In this document: positions 10,415 to 24,600 of the stretch, one piece after another
Position numbering within the stretch: position 1 is the stretch's first letter
Layout: every line of letters begins with the position of its first letter
From: Xylaria sp. FL1777
Taxonomy: Eukaryota; Ascomycota; Sordariomycetes; Xylariales; Xylariaceae
Direction: 5' to 3'
Length of the DNA stretch: 64,000 nt
Assembly (NCBI GenBank): GCA_022578965.1
Contig: MU400584.1
Location: 152,919-216,918, forward strand
Program-made: the position numbers and the translations under genes
The notes under the pieces: generated by a model
Seen by the model: the letters and a program-made list of their open reading frames with translations, nothing else
Database searches by the model: none
Told to the model about the DNA's origin: nothing

Positions 10415-12513
10415 GAGGTACTGTAGCTCTTGGGGCTTCTTCATGCAAGACTTGTACTTCTCTATGATAACCCAGGCCTCCTCTAACCCTACTTCTTAAG
10501 GGAAATCCTTCGTAGTCGATAGAGTGATATTGGATAGGGTAAAGCATCAATACATGGCCTAAGTCATCATTTGGATATCACAAGGCAGAAACTTTCATAG
10601 GGTGTTTGGGGAAACAATAGAAATAATCCCAATAGGTAACTAAGTACACACAGTATTACGATGATAGTGAGAATGCATGTATAGTAAGAACGTATTGAAA
10701 TTAAGTTTAATATCTTACTACAAAGTATACACTTGAGTACATGATTGCCGTAAAGAATGTGAGATATTTAGGTTTCCAAGTGTGAGATTAGGTGATCGGT
10801 ATATAAATTGACCTGCTACTATGCTTAAATGTGTGTTTTTAGATTAAGCAAGTATTTCGTTATTAAACTAAGATACATATGTAGTAAGCAATCAAAACTG
10901 GCAACTTATGGCATGAAACTTAAATTTAAAGGTAGTTAAGAAATAAGTAAGAGCTGTTCTAATTATGGTATTATTAAGAAACTTTTTACGTTAACTAAAG
11001 TGAAAAGAAATAATGATTTAATTATTTGAAATTAGTTCACTTAGCTTTACAAATCGCTTAAAACTTATAAGCCATTATTAGGTCGAACTTTTATCACATG
11101 TATATTAAAAGAACTTATTCATAAGGGAAAGGTTAAGTACCTGCCTCGCCCATAAATTACATGCCAACAAGTTCTCATGCAACTCATACTTCACCCTCTT
11201 ACTCTCTATTGTTTCCTTTTTTATCCATTCGATAACTATCAAGAGGTGATTTAACCAAAGCTAAGGTATGTCATTAGACCATTATGGTTTATTAGAGGTG
11301 GGAGGGAGATAGCTTATCTTAACATTAACAATTACCAAATATCTCTAATTTGATTGGGAGTATTTAGGGTCGTAGATAAATAATTAGAATTTCAATACAA
11401 GTACTGTTTATGATTTAGTTTCCCTGAGAACTCCGAAGTCTAACATCCACAAACAACGCCATAAGTTGCAAATACAGTTAAGAGCTTGAAACTAGAAGCA
11501 ATGTACATGACCGCTAATATACACGTAACGAATCCAGATAAGACAGTAACAGTCAGTCAGTCATACGCCGAAATAGAACAGCGCCAACCAGTAGGGAATA
11601 TGTCATAGTATCTGAATCGCCCTATGAACCAAACACACAAACAGGTTCGTTCCTACGAGATGCCATCTCAAGTATACCGCGGCCGGAATCAGAGCCATCA
11701 GACTCACTCCTGACATACAAAGGGAGCATGAGAGAGAGAGAGAGAGAGAGAGAGCAGGTCATTACACCAGTGCATACTCCAGCATGAACAACAGACAACA
11801 GTTATAAAGGTGGTTTCGCGAGAATGAAGATAACTACGAGAGGATCCTATTTTCAGTCCTTTCTAATTATTAGATGGCGATAGAGCAAGAGGGAGACAAA
11901 GGAAAAGCAAGAGATGGCGAAGCCCATCTCCAAATGTAAATTTCTTAGCAATACCTATATCAATGAATAACTAGATAGTATTACATGATTTCTTCTGCTC
12001 AACATGAATAGGTCTATAACACATGTCTCGTTCAACGCCATAGCAATAACATTGGTCCGAAAACTACAAAAACTCAAAGCAATGGATCAAGCACAATGTA
12101 TAAAAGAATAATTTAATTGTCGTTATATTATTCATGATATATATGGAATTCTGAATGGCAACGACAAAAACCATTCGATATTTTGCTTCTAGAAAGAGGG
12201 TGGACACCAGCGATTGATTGACTAACGATATGCAAAAAGATCAGACAACGACATTTCCATTCCAAGGCCCATGACACCAACAAACCCAAGAACACAACTA
12301 TATGCAACAAATACATGCCCGGACATATGCCCTAGATAGTAACGGCTGCACCGAGCGCTTAGCTGAGTTTCTAGACAAGCCGAAAAGCGTGCTAGACAAT
12401 GTTTCCCCCCCCAAATAACGAGATCCGACGACTTTAGATATGTGCACAAATGGTTGGTTGCTTCAGACAAGCTGAAGGGCGCTAAGCTATAGATCAAGTG
12501 ACGATTCGAATCA
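10415..12513. other. Convergent intergenic region, mitochondrial kinase / class VII chitin synthase
   Basis: About 2.1 kb without a credible gene. The part from about 10560 to 11420 is clearly more AT-rich than the flanks and may be a decayed repeat. The rest could include a long 3' UTR of the chitin synthase. A GA microsatellite lies at 11730-11754. Confidence 0.4.
11730..11754 (+). repeat. (GA)n microsatellite
   Basis: A pure GA/AG dinucleotide run of about twelve units in intergenic DNA. Confidence 0.95.
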
Positions 12514-15500
12514 TCACATGTTAGCTAGCTCATTATCGATCTGGCGGTCCATAAATGTTCGCTTCTCGCCGACAAGCTCCGTTTGCAGTCTCTGTTCGAC
12601 AAGAGCGCGAACTTGTTTCTTGGTTACCGTGTCAAGATCGACATCTCGAAGAACAGCTTGGATGGCTTCTATGATCATTCCATCATCAGGGCCTATGTGA
12701 CCACGCTGGAAATCGAATGACGTTGTAGACTGGTGCCCCTGGCCTAATGCAGGACGGCTACCTCCGGCAATGCCTAGAGTGGCATTCGAGGCCCTCTGCG
12801 CATCATATTGGGGAGAATTCGATACAGCTCGTAGATTGCTCATACTTGGCCGGTAACTACCATGAGACAAATCTTGATATGGTGAAGAGGTACGCTGAAT
12901 ATCCCCAAATGATGTAGTTGATTGGCGGTGCATTGGGTTATCTGCGTAGACGTCATGTGTCGAATGTCGCGGCATGCCCTGGAAGGGTGCGGGTGATTGC
13001 GGAGGCATATACCCAGCACGGCCTTGAAGGCCAGTCAAGACAGATGGCTGTCTAACAGATGAGTATACAGACCGTATATCGTCCATCTCATAATTATCTT
13101 CGTATGCTTCATGGCCCTTCTCGCCTTGCGTGCCACGACGTCCTGGAAGATTATTGAGGGCAGCATAGTCATCCCAGCGTTGTAGGGGAATAGAGCGAGG
13201 GTCAAAGCCGTCCTTATCGTCTACAGCAACGACCTGCTTCTTTCCCTTTTCACCGATGACAATACGCGTATTTCCCCAAGTAAAGTTGTCTTGGTTCCAG
13301 AAAGAGTAGATTGGCAAGACGAACGAGAAGATGGGGAACGCGAGCAAATAGATGATAATCCAACCAACGTGCTGCCATTGTCGTTTGAGGATGAAAATGA
13401 TCGCCTGTAGACCATAGACACCTGCCAAAATGGCCAACGAAATGTAAGGAATGGGGCCGGTGTGAGAGGCGAGAATGTAGATGAGGTAGCCTAGATAAAC
13501 TGTGGTTGCGGGTAGGACAATGGTTCCAAACAGGTCGAAAAAGACGACAAACCGCATAGAGAAACAACAGAAACCACACATATTTTTCAATAGCATGAGC
13601 TCAAACAAATTATGAATGGTTGAATTGATCCATCTCCGTCGCTGGGAAAGCAGTACACTCCATGTCTCGGGCGCCGCAGTTTGGCAGTAAGCATCTGCTA
13701 GGAATTTATAAGACATGTGAGGGAAATGCTTTGTCATGATTGTGGTAAGGAAACGGTCTTCACCAAGAGAAAGTAGGTTCTTCTTGTGGAGGGTATCAAC
13801 ATTGCGGATACTATACTCTTGAATGACAGCATCAGAGATGATCAGAGGCTTGCCTCGGTCAGCGGTCCTTAGACGATACATTGTGAAACTAATTTAATTA
13901 GCTGTAGTCTTACGGGGAGAAAATTGGGAACCATACCATCCAGGAAGACATGTAACACTTCCAAAGAGTGATTCGAAGGCCTTGGAAAGGTGGTGGGAGA
14001 TGTAGTATTCATAGACTTGAATCATGCTCCACCAACTGCGTTCTTCGTTTTGTAGAGCTGTTTCACCGCAAATACCAGCAATCTTCGAGTTATTGGCACA
14101 TGCGGCAACTAGTCGGTTAAGGGAATCCTCTCGCACGCAAGTATCCGCATCAACCATTAAGAGGTATTCGTATAGCTCTGGGTCCACGCCGATAATATTG
14201 TTAATCTGATGGAACATTTCAAGTTCCAAGGGGTTCATGGGTGCCCGGTGATGCACGCGATTAAGGAAGCTCATTAGCATTATCTGAGAGTCTCGCTTGC
14301 CGCGGTTACCTGGCTTCGTCTTGGTCTGTTCAGACTCTTTGCCGATCTTCACAACAACAATATACGGGACGACATTGCCTTCAAATTCATAGAGACCAGA
14401 ATACACCTTTCCGTAGTTAAGCTGTTCACTTCCAGTACCGACGGATTTGAATGGTAAAGCAGGGGGGTCAAGTTTCGGGTCAACACCCAATATGTCGAGA
14501 ACAATTTTCGGAGTCGGGCGGTCATTGCCAGCGCCGACAATAACGCCGTCGCAAATAACACAAATTAACTTCCTCTTGTTGTCATACTGAAGGGCGGTGA
14601 GCGAATCGAGTGCCTTCCTAAGTGAGTCTTCGCCTTCTGTGTAGGCGGGGACCTGGCAAATGACAAACTTGTCCTGGGGCGAAGGACGACGTTTTGAACC
14701 AAACTGTAAAGCAGAGACAAACTTGACAAGGATAACGCCGGCGATGAGTACTGTAAACGCCAACAAGAAGTAATTGATCGTCTGACACTTGGCCGAATAT
14801 CGAAAGTCTGGTTTCCCGACATAGAAGTTGTTCTTGATACAGTTGATACTATTGGAAGCCGTCGCAAAAGCAGTCGAGTTACCTTGGACATCATTTAAGT
14901 GGTCGTTCCATGAACTCGTGACGTCTTGGCCGGGATTATTCTTGATGATGTCCACCAATGTATCATCGAGGAAGGCCAGACTGGAGCTGTAGTCAATAGT
15001 CGTAAAGTAATCTGTAAGGTTGTAGATACCTCCCTCATAGATAACTACCATGAGACTGTAATCTTGGCTCTCTCTCTCTACTTTGCTCCTATCCCAGACG
15101 AGATCGCCATGATAATATTCCTTGATCTTGGGTTGAAACTTATCCTTGTACCAAGTATCACTGGATAAAGCCTTCGAGTTCTTATTTGCATAGAAACCTG
15201 ACGTGTGTACGCCATTTGGCATCGTAGGCTCGTCTTCAGGGGTTGTTCTTAGCTGAGTAGTTTCGCTAGTAACGATACCAGGGCACGAGAGGGTAAGGGG
15301 AGGAGGGAAGTATCGGTCAAGGTTGAGGCCGCCAAATGGTTCCATTAGGTCATTGGTTGTTTGTATGCCAGAGTCGCTGTGTTGGATCCTCCAGAACTTT
15401 GTGATATCGTAAACCTTGCCGTGGATGCTTACCCAAAAGTCGTTTTTACCTGAGTGATTGTCAACTTCAGTCTGAAGCCAGGCCTTGTCGAAATTGGGGC

Positions 15501-17959
15501 AAAGAATCCTGCCGAAGAAGATAATGAGAAAGACGATAGCGGCATTTATGAGGAAAATAAGCCAGACTAGAACAACCTTTTCTCGCCAGGCCATCCGAAC
15601 ATCTGGTCGCTTCATCCGGCCGACATGGGTCAAGAGGAAGGATGGGATCCAAAAGGTCATGGCCCAAACAAAGCCAACCCACACTCGTCGGCCAAAGGTC
15701 ACCTCTTCTGTCTCGACATGCTTGCCTTGGGCATCGCCAGGGTCTAAAGTGTTAATAAATTCTCCATCAGTGGTGTAATAGACTTGGTCACGACGATCGT
15801 CACCCTTGGTTCCTAGACCATAGTCGCCTTGTGACATATTGCGCATGGCCGAAGGACTGACGGATGGCGCTCTGACCTGGCTCTGAGCGAATGTCAGTTG
15901 GCTCTGATTACGTTGGTGTGTCATTAGATTATCGTTGCTGTTGTTCGAGGCCTGGTCGGGAAAATGGGGGGGGAAGAAACCGCTGCCATTGTTGTTGCCG
16001 TACACAGTGTCACGGACGGGAGTAGCGAAAGGATTGGTGATAGCAGGCATTAGCTCATGGGGAGGTTTGAGGTCAAGCATGCTCTCGGCCTCCCACCAGG
16101 CAGTCTCTCGCATCCAAACACGTTCTTGTCCAACAACAACTTCACCATTGCTCCAACCCCTCTCAAGGATCCAGGTTTCTATGCCATCTCGACCTTCCCT
16201 GCAACCTAATGGGGCAAAACGCTGGTAGAATTCATCCAGATCAAAGTCAGCAGTGAAGTCCAGATTCTTGTTTCTGCGGTTAGCCCATTCCGGCAGCCTC
16301 CACGCACGTAGTTGTCGCGATACGGTGCCAGCTGACCAGGCAGAAGTGACCGAGGGTAGAGCTGCTAAACTTGCAGGGCTCTCGTCTGTAGGATGTAGCG
16401 ACAAGTGATACCACACACGACTAGCTCCAAGTACTGAGGATAGATCCATTCGTGCAGTGCGCCCGAGATTGATGCCTTGCCCGGCGATAGGAAACAAAAG
16501 CTTTTTGAGGAATCCTTCGTCTTCGCAAGCGAAGCCGACTTTTTCCAGAATGATCTCTCTCTTCTCAAGCTGGCGTTGCCTCTCTCGCGCAACTGGGCCA
16601 GTTGTGATGCCTAATTCGGGAGCTGCCTCTGCGACGGCATTTTGCATTTCACGCTGTACTGAACTTCCCGCCGCGACAATGCTGACACCGTCTTCCTTCA
16701 TCTCGGCATTAATTCCTGTGCTGTCGTCGAATATGCCTCGCATAGATAGAGCCCTCCCCAAGTTGGGGTCTGGAACCTCAAGAATTGTAATGCATACAGT
16801 ATCTCCATTATCTTCAGTTGAGGTTGGTGTTCGGTGACCATCAAGTGATTCATCCCCGTCTCGAATCCGGGACATCTGAGCTGCAATTGCACCATTTGCC
16901 TTGGTGATGACCCAATCAACAACAGCCTCGTAGAGCCCCCCAACAAGAGTTTGTCGGTCCTCCGTGGTGCATTGATTGATAAGAACATCTGGATCGAGAC
17001 CGAGTAACCCGCTGACATCTTCACAAATCATTTCCAGAGACTCGCCATCTACATTGTAGTCCAAGGTATTGCCAAGCTTCAGCAAGCCCGCTAAAGCTGA
17101 AATTAGATTTCGGTGGGAAGCTCCCTTGATGCCAATTTCTTTCAGGGCCCTCCTGAAGTCATCTGCGGCTGCAGAGTCATCTGCTGTAGGAAGATATGAA
17201 GGCGGATCGTACGTGCCAGAGCGTGCAAGCAAAGTATAATCTTCGGCAGATTTTAAACCGAGGAACTCACGCTCAGCGGGTGTTGAAGCTGAGGTCAATA
17301 AGTAGTAGAACACATCGAAGGCTCGGTAGCCAGGCTCAGCAGGAATGTTAAGTAGTCCTTGGGTAGTGTCAATCCCTCCCTGGGACAACGCCAAAGTTGC
17401 AGCTGTCAGGTTGCCGGAGAGGTTGAGCGTCAAGGTAATGCCAAGTGCACCCTGGCGTGGAGTGGATGGATTATAGGGTGTTACGCATCGGATAAAGGGC
17501 TGGATTGCCTCGAGAGAAGTGAGCAGCGACGAAGGGATGGAGATAGGCAGAGAAGTAAGGAATGGCGTTAGAAGCGATGGGGCTGACGTGTGAAGGGACC
17601 TGTAGCGTTTAGTATCCTTATAGCAGTGGCATTTCCGTGTCAACTACTTACCCTAACACGATACATCCATCCTCAGCTCGGCGTCGCGCATGTTCCCAAG
17701 CCCTCGCGGCCAAAAGCGTATCTACAGTCCCTCCAGACCGACCATCTGGACCTGCCTGTGTTGCAGTAAGCCATGTATTGACAACGACGCTAGTCCCAGC
17801 GTCGAGTTGGTAAGGCTGCGACGACAAATAGATGTTATGGATGGCGTTCAGCAATGTTGTTGTCGAGACTTGAGACGACTGCTGGCTACCGCCTCGAAGA
17901 CCATGGAGCGATTCAGAGTTGACCGAGTACATGGACATGCGGGCTTGATGGTTTGCCAT
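12514..17959 (-). CDS. csmB: Class VII chitin synthase with degenerate myosin-like domain
   Basis: Exons (minus) 17652-17959, 13937-17599 and 12514-13888 encode 1781 aa. The ATG at 17959 ([12 protein letters not shown]) has a good context; the open frame further upstream lacks another ATG. The N-terminal ~700 residues resemble the class V motor domain ([12 protein letters not shown]) but lack the GESGSGKT P-loop, as known for class VII. Two membrane segments follow, then a cytochrome-b5-like segment ([15 protein letters not shown], near residue 820) and the chitin synthase 2 domain: [15 protein letters not shown] near 1080, MVDADTC near 1250, CLPGC at the last intron and QRRRW near 1405. Further membrane segments and a DEK-like C-terminus come last. 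It polymerises UDP-GlcNAc into chitin at hyphal tips and septa. It is head-to-head with the class V gene. Confidence 0.95.
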
Positions 17960-20900
17960 TTTGACGGGTGGTGAAGCCGTGCTTGCCCTTTCGGACAATC
18001 ACGATGTTCGGGAGACGCCTGTCCACCCACTACTGGTGATACGGGGATCCGGGGACGACAGGACTGCCGAATGGGTTATGTTTACTTCCCGAGCAACCTG
18101 ACGAAGTGCAGGATAGTGTAGACAAGAGCGAGAGTCGGCCACGAACCACTACAGGTTTGGGGAGGTAGTGAAGACGTCGTCAATGATGATTGGGCTGTTT
18201 TGTTTCTTCTGGCCACAGCCCCCTGATTCAAGAACCGGCATGTAGAACCGGTATGTGAAAACGAAAGCAAAGCAAGCCGAGGCAAGGCAAAATGGATAAT
18301 TATGAACGATAGACTATTAACACCACAAGAGCGAGTGAGGTGGTTGGGAATTAGAAAAGCTATGAAATGGGAATGTCGCTCGGTGGTAGTGAGGCAGAAA
18401 TCAAGAGAGGCAAAAATACAAGGAGACTGACTACTCGGCAGTCTGTCTCACACTCTCTCACTGCAGCAGCCAAGGAGAGCGGAAAGAGAATAGTGCTCTC
18501 GTCCGTTTCTGTTAGGAAGTGGTCGCGAAGCCCACATTACACAGTGTCGAATTGTTACAGTAGCAGGTTAGGGTAGTGGTACTTTCTGAGTATGTACCTA
18601 CGTTAGTTATGCATTAGGTACTACACATAGGAGGTCATGTAGGGTACAGCATGCGGTATTCTTTATGCTCTATTTCCCGGTCTGACCTAGCGTTATATCT
18701 GCATCCAGGGATCCTTGACTCGTCTCCCGTACTTGCTACCCATTGTAGTATAGTATACGTATGTACTTATTATGCATTACCTTTAAAATACACCATCTTA
18801 CATGTAGTGTTTACCATGTAAATGGAATTGATCTTTTATGAAAATTTAGTGCTGATTTGTTTTCTTTTCCTTTCCTCTTTTCGTCTTACGCGTTGCTTCT
18901 TGTCCTGCGCGAAATTCTAGAACGCGTTATACAAACTCAATTCACTGCATTACAATCGTAATAGCGCAAAATTATCTCCTTATCTGCTTAGCAAGAGTGT
19001 GCTTACTGAGTAGGTACAGAGAAACGCGATAAGATCGAGGGCGATATGAACTTGGGATAAAGCCTGGGAATCTTCGGTTGGATCCGTGCACTAGGTACTT
19101 CTTAGATCTAGACTGCTAAGCGTAGTTGAAATACGAGGCGGCGAAAGTTGGCGGTGGAGTCGCGTGGAGCCCCGGATTGTCCGCTCAGAGCAGGAGAGGC
19201 CTGGCAAGTCTGGCAAGCCTGGCAGCTGCCCTGTGAAAAAGTTCTTTCCCCGTCCGCCCATCCGGATCCCAGCGGCTCAGCATGTTTTTTTTATCAGCAC
19301 TGCCACCACACCATCGGAGAATACGAGGCAGGGCCACTCGAGACAGGCAGCTCAAACAACACATTCTTCTCCTCTGCTCTCCAATGGCTGCGGCTCATAC
19401 CTAACCCTTTCTGTGCTTGCTGACATTACTCGTGTCCAGATCTTAGCTGCAGGTAGTGTCTTCTTATTCTGACGGTACAACACCTACTGTACAGTACAAT
19501 TCACAGCGGTCCTTTCGAGTCCTCCTGAAGTTATACGTGCCGATAGCTAGGCTAACCTGTCTACTTGAGCAGACACATCAGATTTACAGAGATCACAGGC
19601 TATGATGCAATCACCACCTCTCGGTGCTACCTCATCCTTGGCCATAAAGAGGGGCTTGACGTCTCTCCAAGGAGTAACCGAGTCTGGAGTAAGGTATGTA
19701 GTCAAGACGGAAGTTAAGACGGCCGGCAGCAATAGCAGTCACAGCGGTGGCCTTGGATGTGGCATGCAACTCGCCGATAATAAAGTATGAATATAGGGGT
19801 ACATGGGCAGTAGGATACGCGTCTCTGCAGCATTCGGTCATCCTCACGTCTCTCGTGTTGCCAAACAGGCATTGGAGGAGTGACGTGATCTGGTGGAACA
19901 GATGATAGACAGCTACACCACATACATATAAATGCATCGTACATACGGTAGTTGCACCAAGTATAGTTCTGTACGTACTGTACACTACATACCGTGTTTG
20001 TTTACCTTCTTCTACTAGCTGACAGTCGATGACATTTCTTTGCCCATCGGTGGCGCTCTTAACTTCGATAGGCGTATAAAAATACAGTCGGTACAACTGC
20101 ACAACTGGCTCCGAATGCTTGTCTCAAAGTACCTAGGATGCAGCCATTATCTTTATTGTTATTTTTATTCACTCATGCCCCAATTCGTTGGCTCTGCAGG
20201 AATCCAAAGTTTAAGGTGACATGCCGTACTGAGGATGGGAATAGCCACGTCTCTCTACTTAGTGTACTATGCACACAGTACATAGTCACCATACTATGTA
20301 AGTAGGTAGTCCTAACATGCTCAATTTGGTAGCGAGCATAACCATAAGAGCGTGCCAAAGCAGCATGTGTAATGCACCAGGCGATGGTGTTGTTGGCTGC
20401 CCGATTTACCTGGGTAAATATCGGAATGATCCTCCCATCTGTCCAGCTACCGGTACTGTAAGTAGTATACATGGTTCGCTAGTGTGAGGCGGGTGCTACA
20501 AGGTATGATCAGTATTTTGTACACTGAGTAGACGGCGGCCTGGAATTCTTGGTGGAGCTGAGGCCGGTTGTTTAGCGATTTGTCGATCATGAATATCCTC
20601 ATATCCACTTATACTACTCAGTACTAGTGTACTGTACGTGCTCGCTCGTATTTATGCCACGACGGCAAGGCTTGGATACTTGAGACGCTGGGCCTGTTAG
20701 AAGTTGTGGCAACAATCTTGAGGATAGGAAGACAACTCCCTCATCAACAGTTTTTCAAGGATGCAAGTACGGATATATATCGACTCCTTTAGGTAAGTAA
20801 GTATGGGTAGTTGTTACGTGCACTGTCGAGTCCTGGTACCACATGTACTGTACTTCGTACGCTGCACAATTTAGGTGGGTATTCCAGACTGGTACCACCA

Positions 20901-21648
20901 GTCCGTTTCTGCTAACGTAGTGGCGGGCCCTAACCACACTATAGGTACACTAAACACGGGCTGGCTGAGGTGATGTTAGCGCTGCATTATTTACTTGCTG
21001 AGTGGCACTACCTACCTATACATAGCCGAGCAGCCCATTACTCAGTACCTGGGTGTATTGTATTGCACAGTAGCAAGAGCCGTACACGGTTTTCTCCTGA
21101 CTGGTGCCCACCATCCCATCCCGTCTCTGTTCAGACACAACATGCAACATGTATTTTTAATTCATGCGTGCCTTAGGGAGCCAATTACGGGCTGGTGGGC
21201 TCATGTCAATGAAATACACACTAATCCAGACTGAACCAATCCAGGGATCGACCTTTTTCTCACTCGCCCTCGACTCTCTCATCCACAGCTCCGACTAACA
21301 CCTGGGGAAGAAGGTCGAGCTCTTTCATTACGCTCGCTCTTCATCATCCTCACATCCATTTCGTCTTAATAGTCACATTCGTTATTGTGTATTGTGTCCC
21401 GGTGTACGCTCGCTATCTGCCATATACCTAATTTACGCCGTCCAGTCGCTTGTGTGTTTTGCTTGTTGCCTTTCGCCAGCGCCTTTCTACCCTCACCTCG
21501 GCGTCATAATCAGGGGGGTCGAGGCTTGTTCTTCGCACATCACCCGTCCTACAAAGCCCTGCCTAGACAAACCGCATACCGTCGCCTATTTTGCTGCCAT
21601 CAAGTCTTTTCCTCGAAGTGATTGCCAGCCTGCTGGCTTGAATCCATC
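17960..21648. promoter_or_regulatory. Shared intergenic region of the divergent chitin synthase pair
   Basis: This 3.7-kb spacer lies between the start codons of the class VII (minus) and class V (plus) genes and must hold both promoters and 5' leaders. Pyrimidine-rich DNA at about 21240-21620 looks like the class V leader. The middle has many GTACTGTAC-like short palindromic words and GTAGGTAG copies (20294-20302, 21008-21016). I found no protein gene: the frames present are short and show no family resemblance. Confidence 0.55.
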
Positions 21649-24600
21649 ATGGCTATGCACCTCCCCCCCATGGGTGGCAGTGGAGGAGCCCATACCCAAC
21701 CGTCGTTGCCATCGCTTCCCGCCCATCTCCAGTCCGACACTCACTTGACCGCACATCTGGCCAGCCGCTTCCATGTGTCTATTCCGACGGCGAGACTCTC
21801 ATCCCATGCCCTCATATCTCTCAATACCTATACGTCCTCGACCAAGGGTCTCGATGGAGGCAAGGAGGGGAGCGCCATGGCTGGCGCCGAGGATATAGCC
21901 GACCGGGCTTTCCTCAGGATGGGCCATCGATCTGAGAACCAGACAGTGCTTTTTTTGTGCGTTTGCATTTTATTGTCGTCACATAGGATGATGCTGATAG
22001 GAATCATGCTAATCATTATCTCATCAGGGGTGAATCAGGCTCCGGGAAAACAACTATACGATCCCATCTCCTCACATCGCTTTTAAACAAGTCTTCTACT
22101 CCGCTGTCGAGCAAGGTTTCCCTAGCAGCCTATGTTTTCGATTCACTAACAACAACCAAAACTGCCACAACTCCGACTGCATCGAAGGCTGGTCTGTTTT
22201 ATGAGCTTCAATACGACACAGCGTCCACAACTAACCCTATCCTCATCGGTGGTAAACTCTTGGATCATAGGCTCGAGCGAAGCAGGATTACGGCAGTGCC
22301 GACAGGGGAACGAAACTTCCACGTACTCTACTATCTTCTTGCCGGTACTAGTGATGCTGAAAAGACGCATCTCGGCATTGACACTCCAAGAGATTCCGCC
22401 GGACAGAAGCGATGGAAATATCTGGGTCATCCGACACAGCTCAAAGTCGGTGTAAATGATGCTGAAGGATTTCAGCTATTTAAGACTGCCCTTCGAAAGT
22501 TGGAATTTCCCCGAAGCGAAATCGCCGAAATATGCCAAATATTGGCTTGTATCCTGCACATTGGACAGCTTGAATTCGAGGTTTGCGCAAATACTCAGGC
22601 AACTGCTGATGATAGCGGTGGATTCTCGCACGAAGGTGCTCAAACCGTGACAGCAGCCCGAAACAAAGATGTATTAGGCATCATTGCTGCGTTTCTAGGA
22701 GTTAGCTCCCAAGATCTACAGAATACCATGGGCTACAAGACCAAGATGATTCACCGTGAGAGAGTCACGGTCATGCTGGACCCCCAGGGAGCCCGCGCTA
22801 ACGCTGACGAACTCGCTCGGACGCTTTATTCTCTGCTAGTTGCCTACGTGATTGAGAGTATTAATCAAAAAATCTGTGCTGCGGAAGAGTCTATCGCCAA
22901 TACAATCGATATTATTGATTTCCCGGGGTTTTCTCAGCAAACATCTACTGGCTCTGCGCTTGATCAGCTGCTCAACAATGCTGCTATGGAATCACTCTAT
23001 AATCTCACTTTGCAGAACTTCTTTGACCGAAAGGCAGACATGCTAGATACCGAAGAAGTTACCGTGCCTGCTACGAGCTATTTTGACAACTCGGATGCTG
23101 TTAAGGGCCTATTGAAACCCACAAATGGGTTACTCAGTATCCTAGATGATCAAACTCGTCGTCACCGTACGGACATGCAGCTTCTAGAGAGTTTGAGGAA
23201 ACGATTTGAGGGCAAAAACCCCGCAATTACTGTAGGCTCTGCGACGGCAAGACTCCCTGGCAGCAACTTTTTGTCTGAAAATACAGCAGCCACCTTCACT
23301 GTCAGACACTTCGCAGGTGAAGTCGATTATCCGATTAAGGGTCTGGTTGAGGAAAACGGCGAGGTCATTTCTGGCGACCTCATGAATCTTATAAACTCGA
23401 GCAAGAGCGAATTCGTCACGCGACTTTTTGGTCAAGAAGCTCTACAGACAGTAATGCATCCACACGAGAAAACTACCGTCATGCAAGCTTCTGTGAGCTC
23501 AAAGCCCATGAGGGCGCCTAGCGTCATGTCTAGAAAAGGTGGTCGAGCTATGAGGTCACGGAGATTACGTGAAGAATCTTTCGATGACATGGACAGTGAT
23601 GCTGGCGATGCTAGAGGTCAGAGCCGGTCGAGGGAGGGTCCAAGTAAGAGCATGCGCCAGTCAGAGCAAGGTGCATCAGGCCAATTCTTATCGGCTTTGG
23701 AGAACGTCAAGCAAGCTATCACGGCTCCCAATACAAATAATTACTTCGTGTTCTGCTTGAAGCCAAATGATAGACGCATTGCGAATCAATTTGATAGCAA
23801 ATGCGTTCGATCGCAGGTACAGACCTTCGGCATAGCGGAGATCAGCCAACGTTTAAGATCCGCTGATTTTAGTGTTTTCCTACCATTCGGCGAGTTTCTT
23901 GGCCTTGCTGATGCTGAGACGATCTTCGTGGGGGGCGAGCGGGAGAAAGTTGAAGCTGTTGTGCAGAATAGGCAATGGCCAACCCACGAGGCTCATATTG
24001 GATCAACTGGCATTTTCCTAAGCGAACGCTGCTGGTTAGAAATAACATCCTTAGGCGACGGTACCTCTGCGTCTGGCCGATACGCGTCCGATCAGGGTGA
24101 TGGTTCCACGCCTGGAGGCGACCTACCGTTCGGTGCCTCCAAGGAGCGGCTTGTATCGATTGGTAACACACCACAATACAGCGACAAACCTCGTGGGGGC
24201 TACTTCGGTAGCGGTGATATTGATACACGTTCTGAGGCCGGTGCATCCGCTTTTGGTGGTGGTGACATGTTCAAGAATTTCGATACTCGCGAGCAAATGG
24301 CTGAACGTGGTAATGAAAAGTCGTTGGTCGAAGTTGAGGAATACAGGGACAGCCCCAGTCGCAAACGCTGGATATTCATCGTATACATGCTTACTTGGTT
24401 CGTCCCTGATTTCCTCATACGCTGGGTCGGACGAATGCAACGTAAAGATGTGCGGATGGCTTGGCGAGAGAAGCTGGCCATCAACTTTATCATTTGGTTC
24501 AGTTGTCTCTTTGCTATCTTCTTCGTTGTCGTCTTTCCGATGCTCATCTGCCCCAAGCAGTACGTATTCAGTGCCGCAGAATTGCAAGCGTTTGATGGTA

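Noticed and set aside
17960..17998. Upstream extension of the class VII chitin synthase (13 extra residues)
   Set aside because: The frame there begins with TTG, not ATG. The ATG at 17959 has A at -3 and matches the expected MANHQ start.
22260..22262. Separate gene starting inside the class V chitin synthase
   Set aside because: The codon is TTG within KLLDHR; the frame continues upstream through the P-loop to the spliced first exon.
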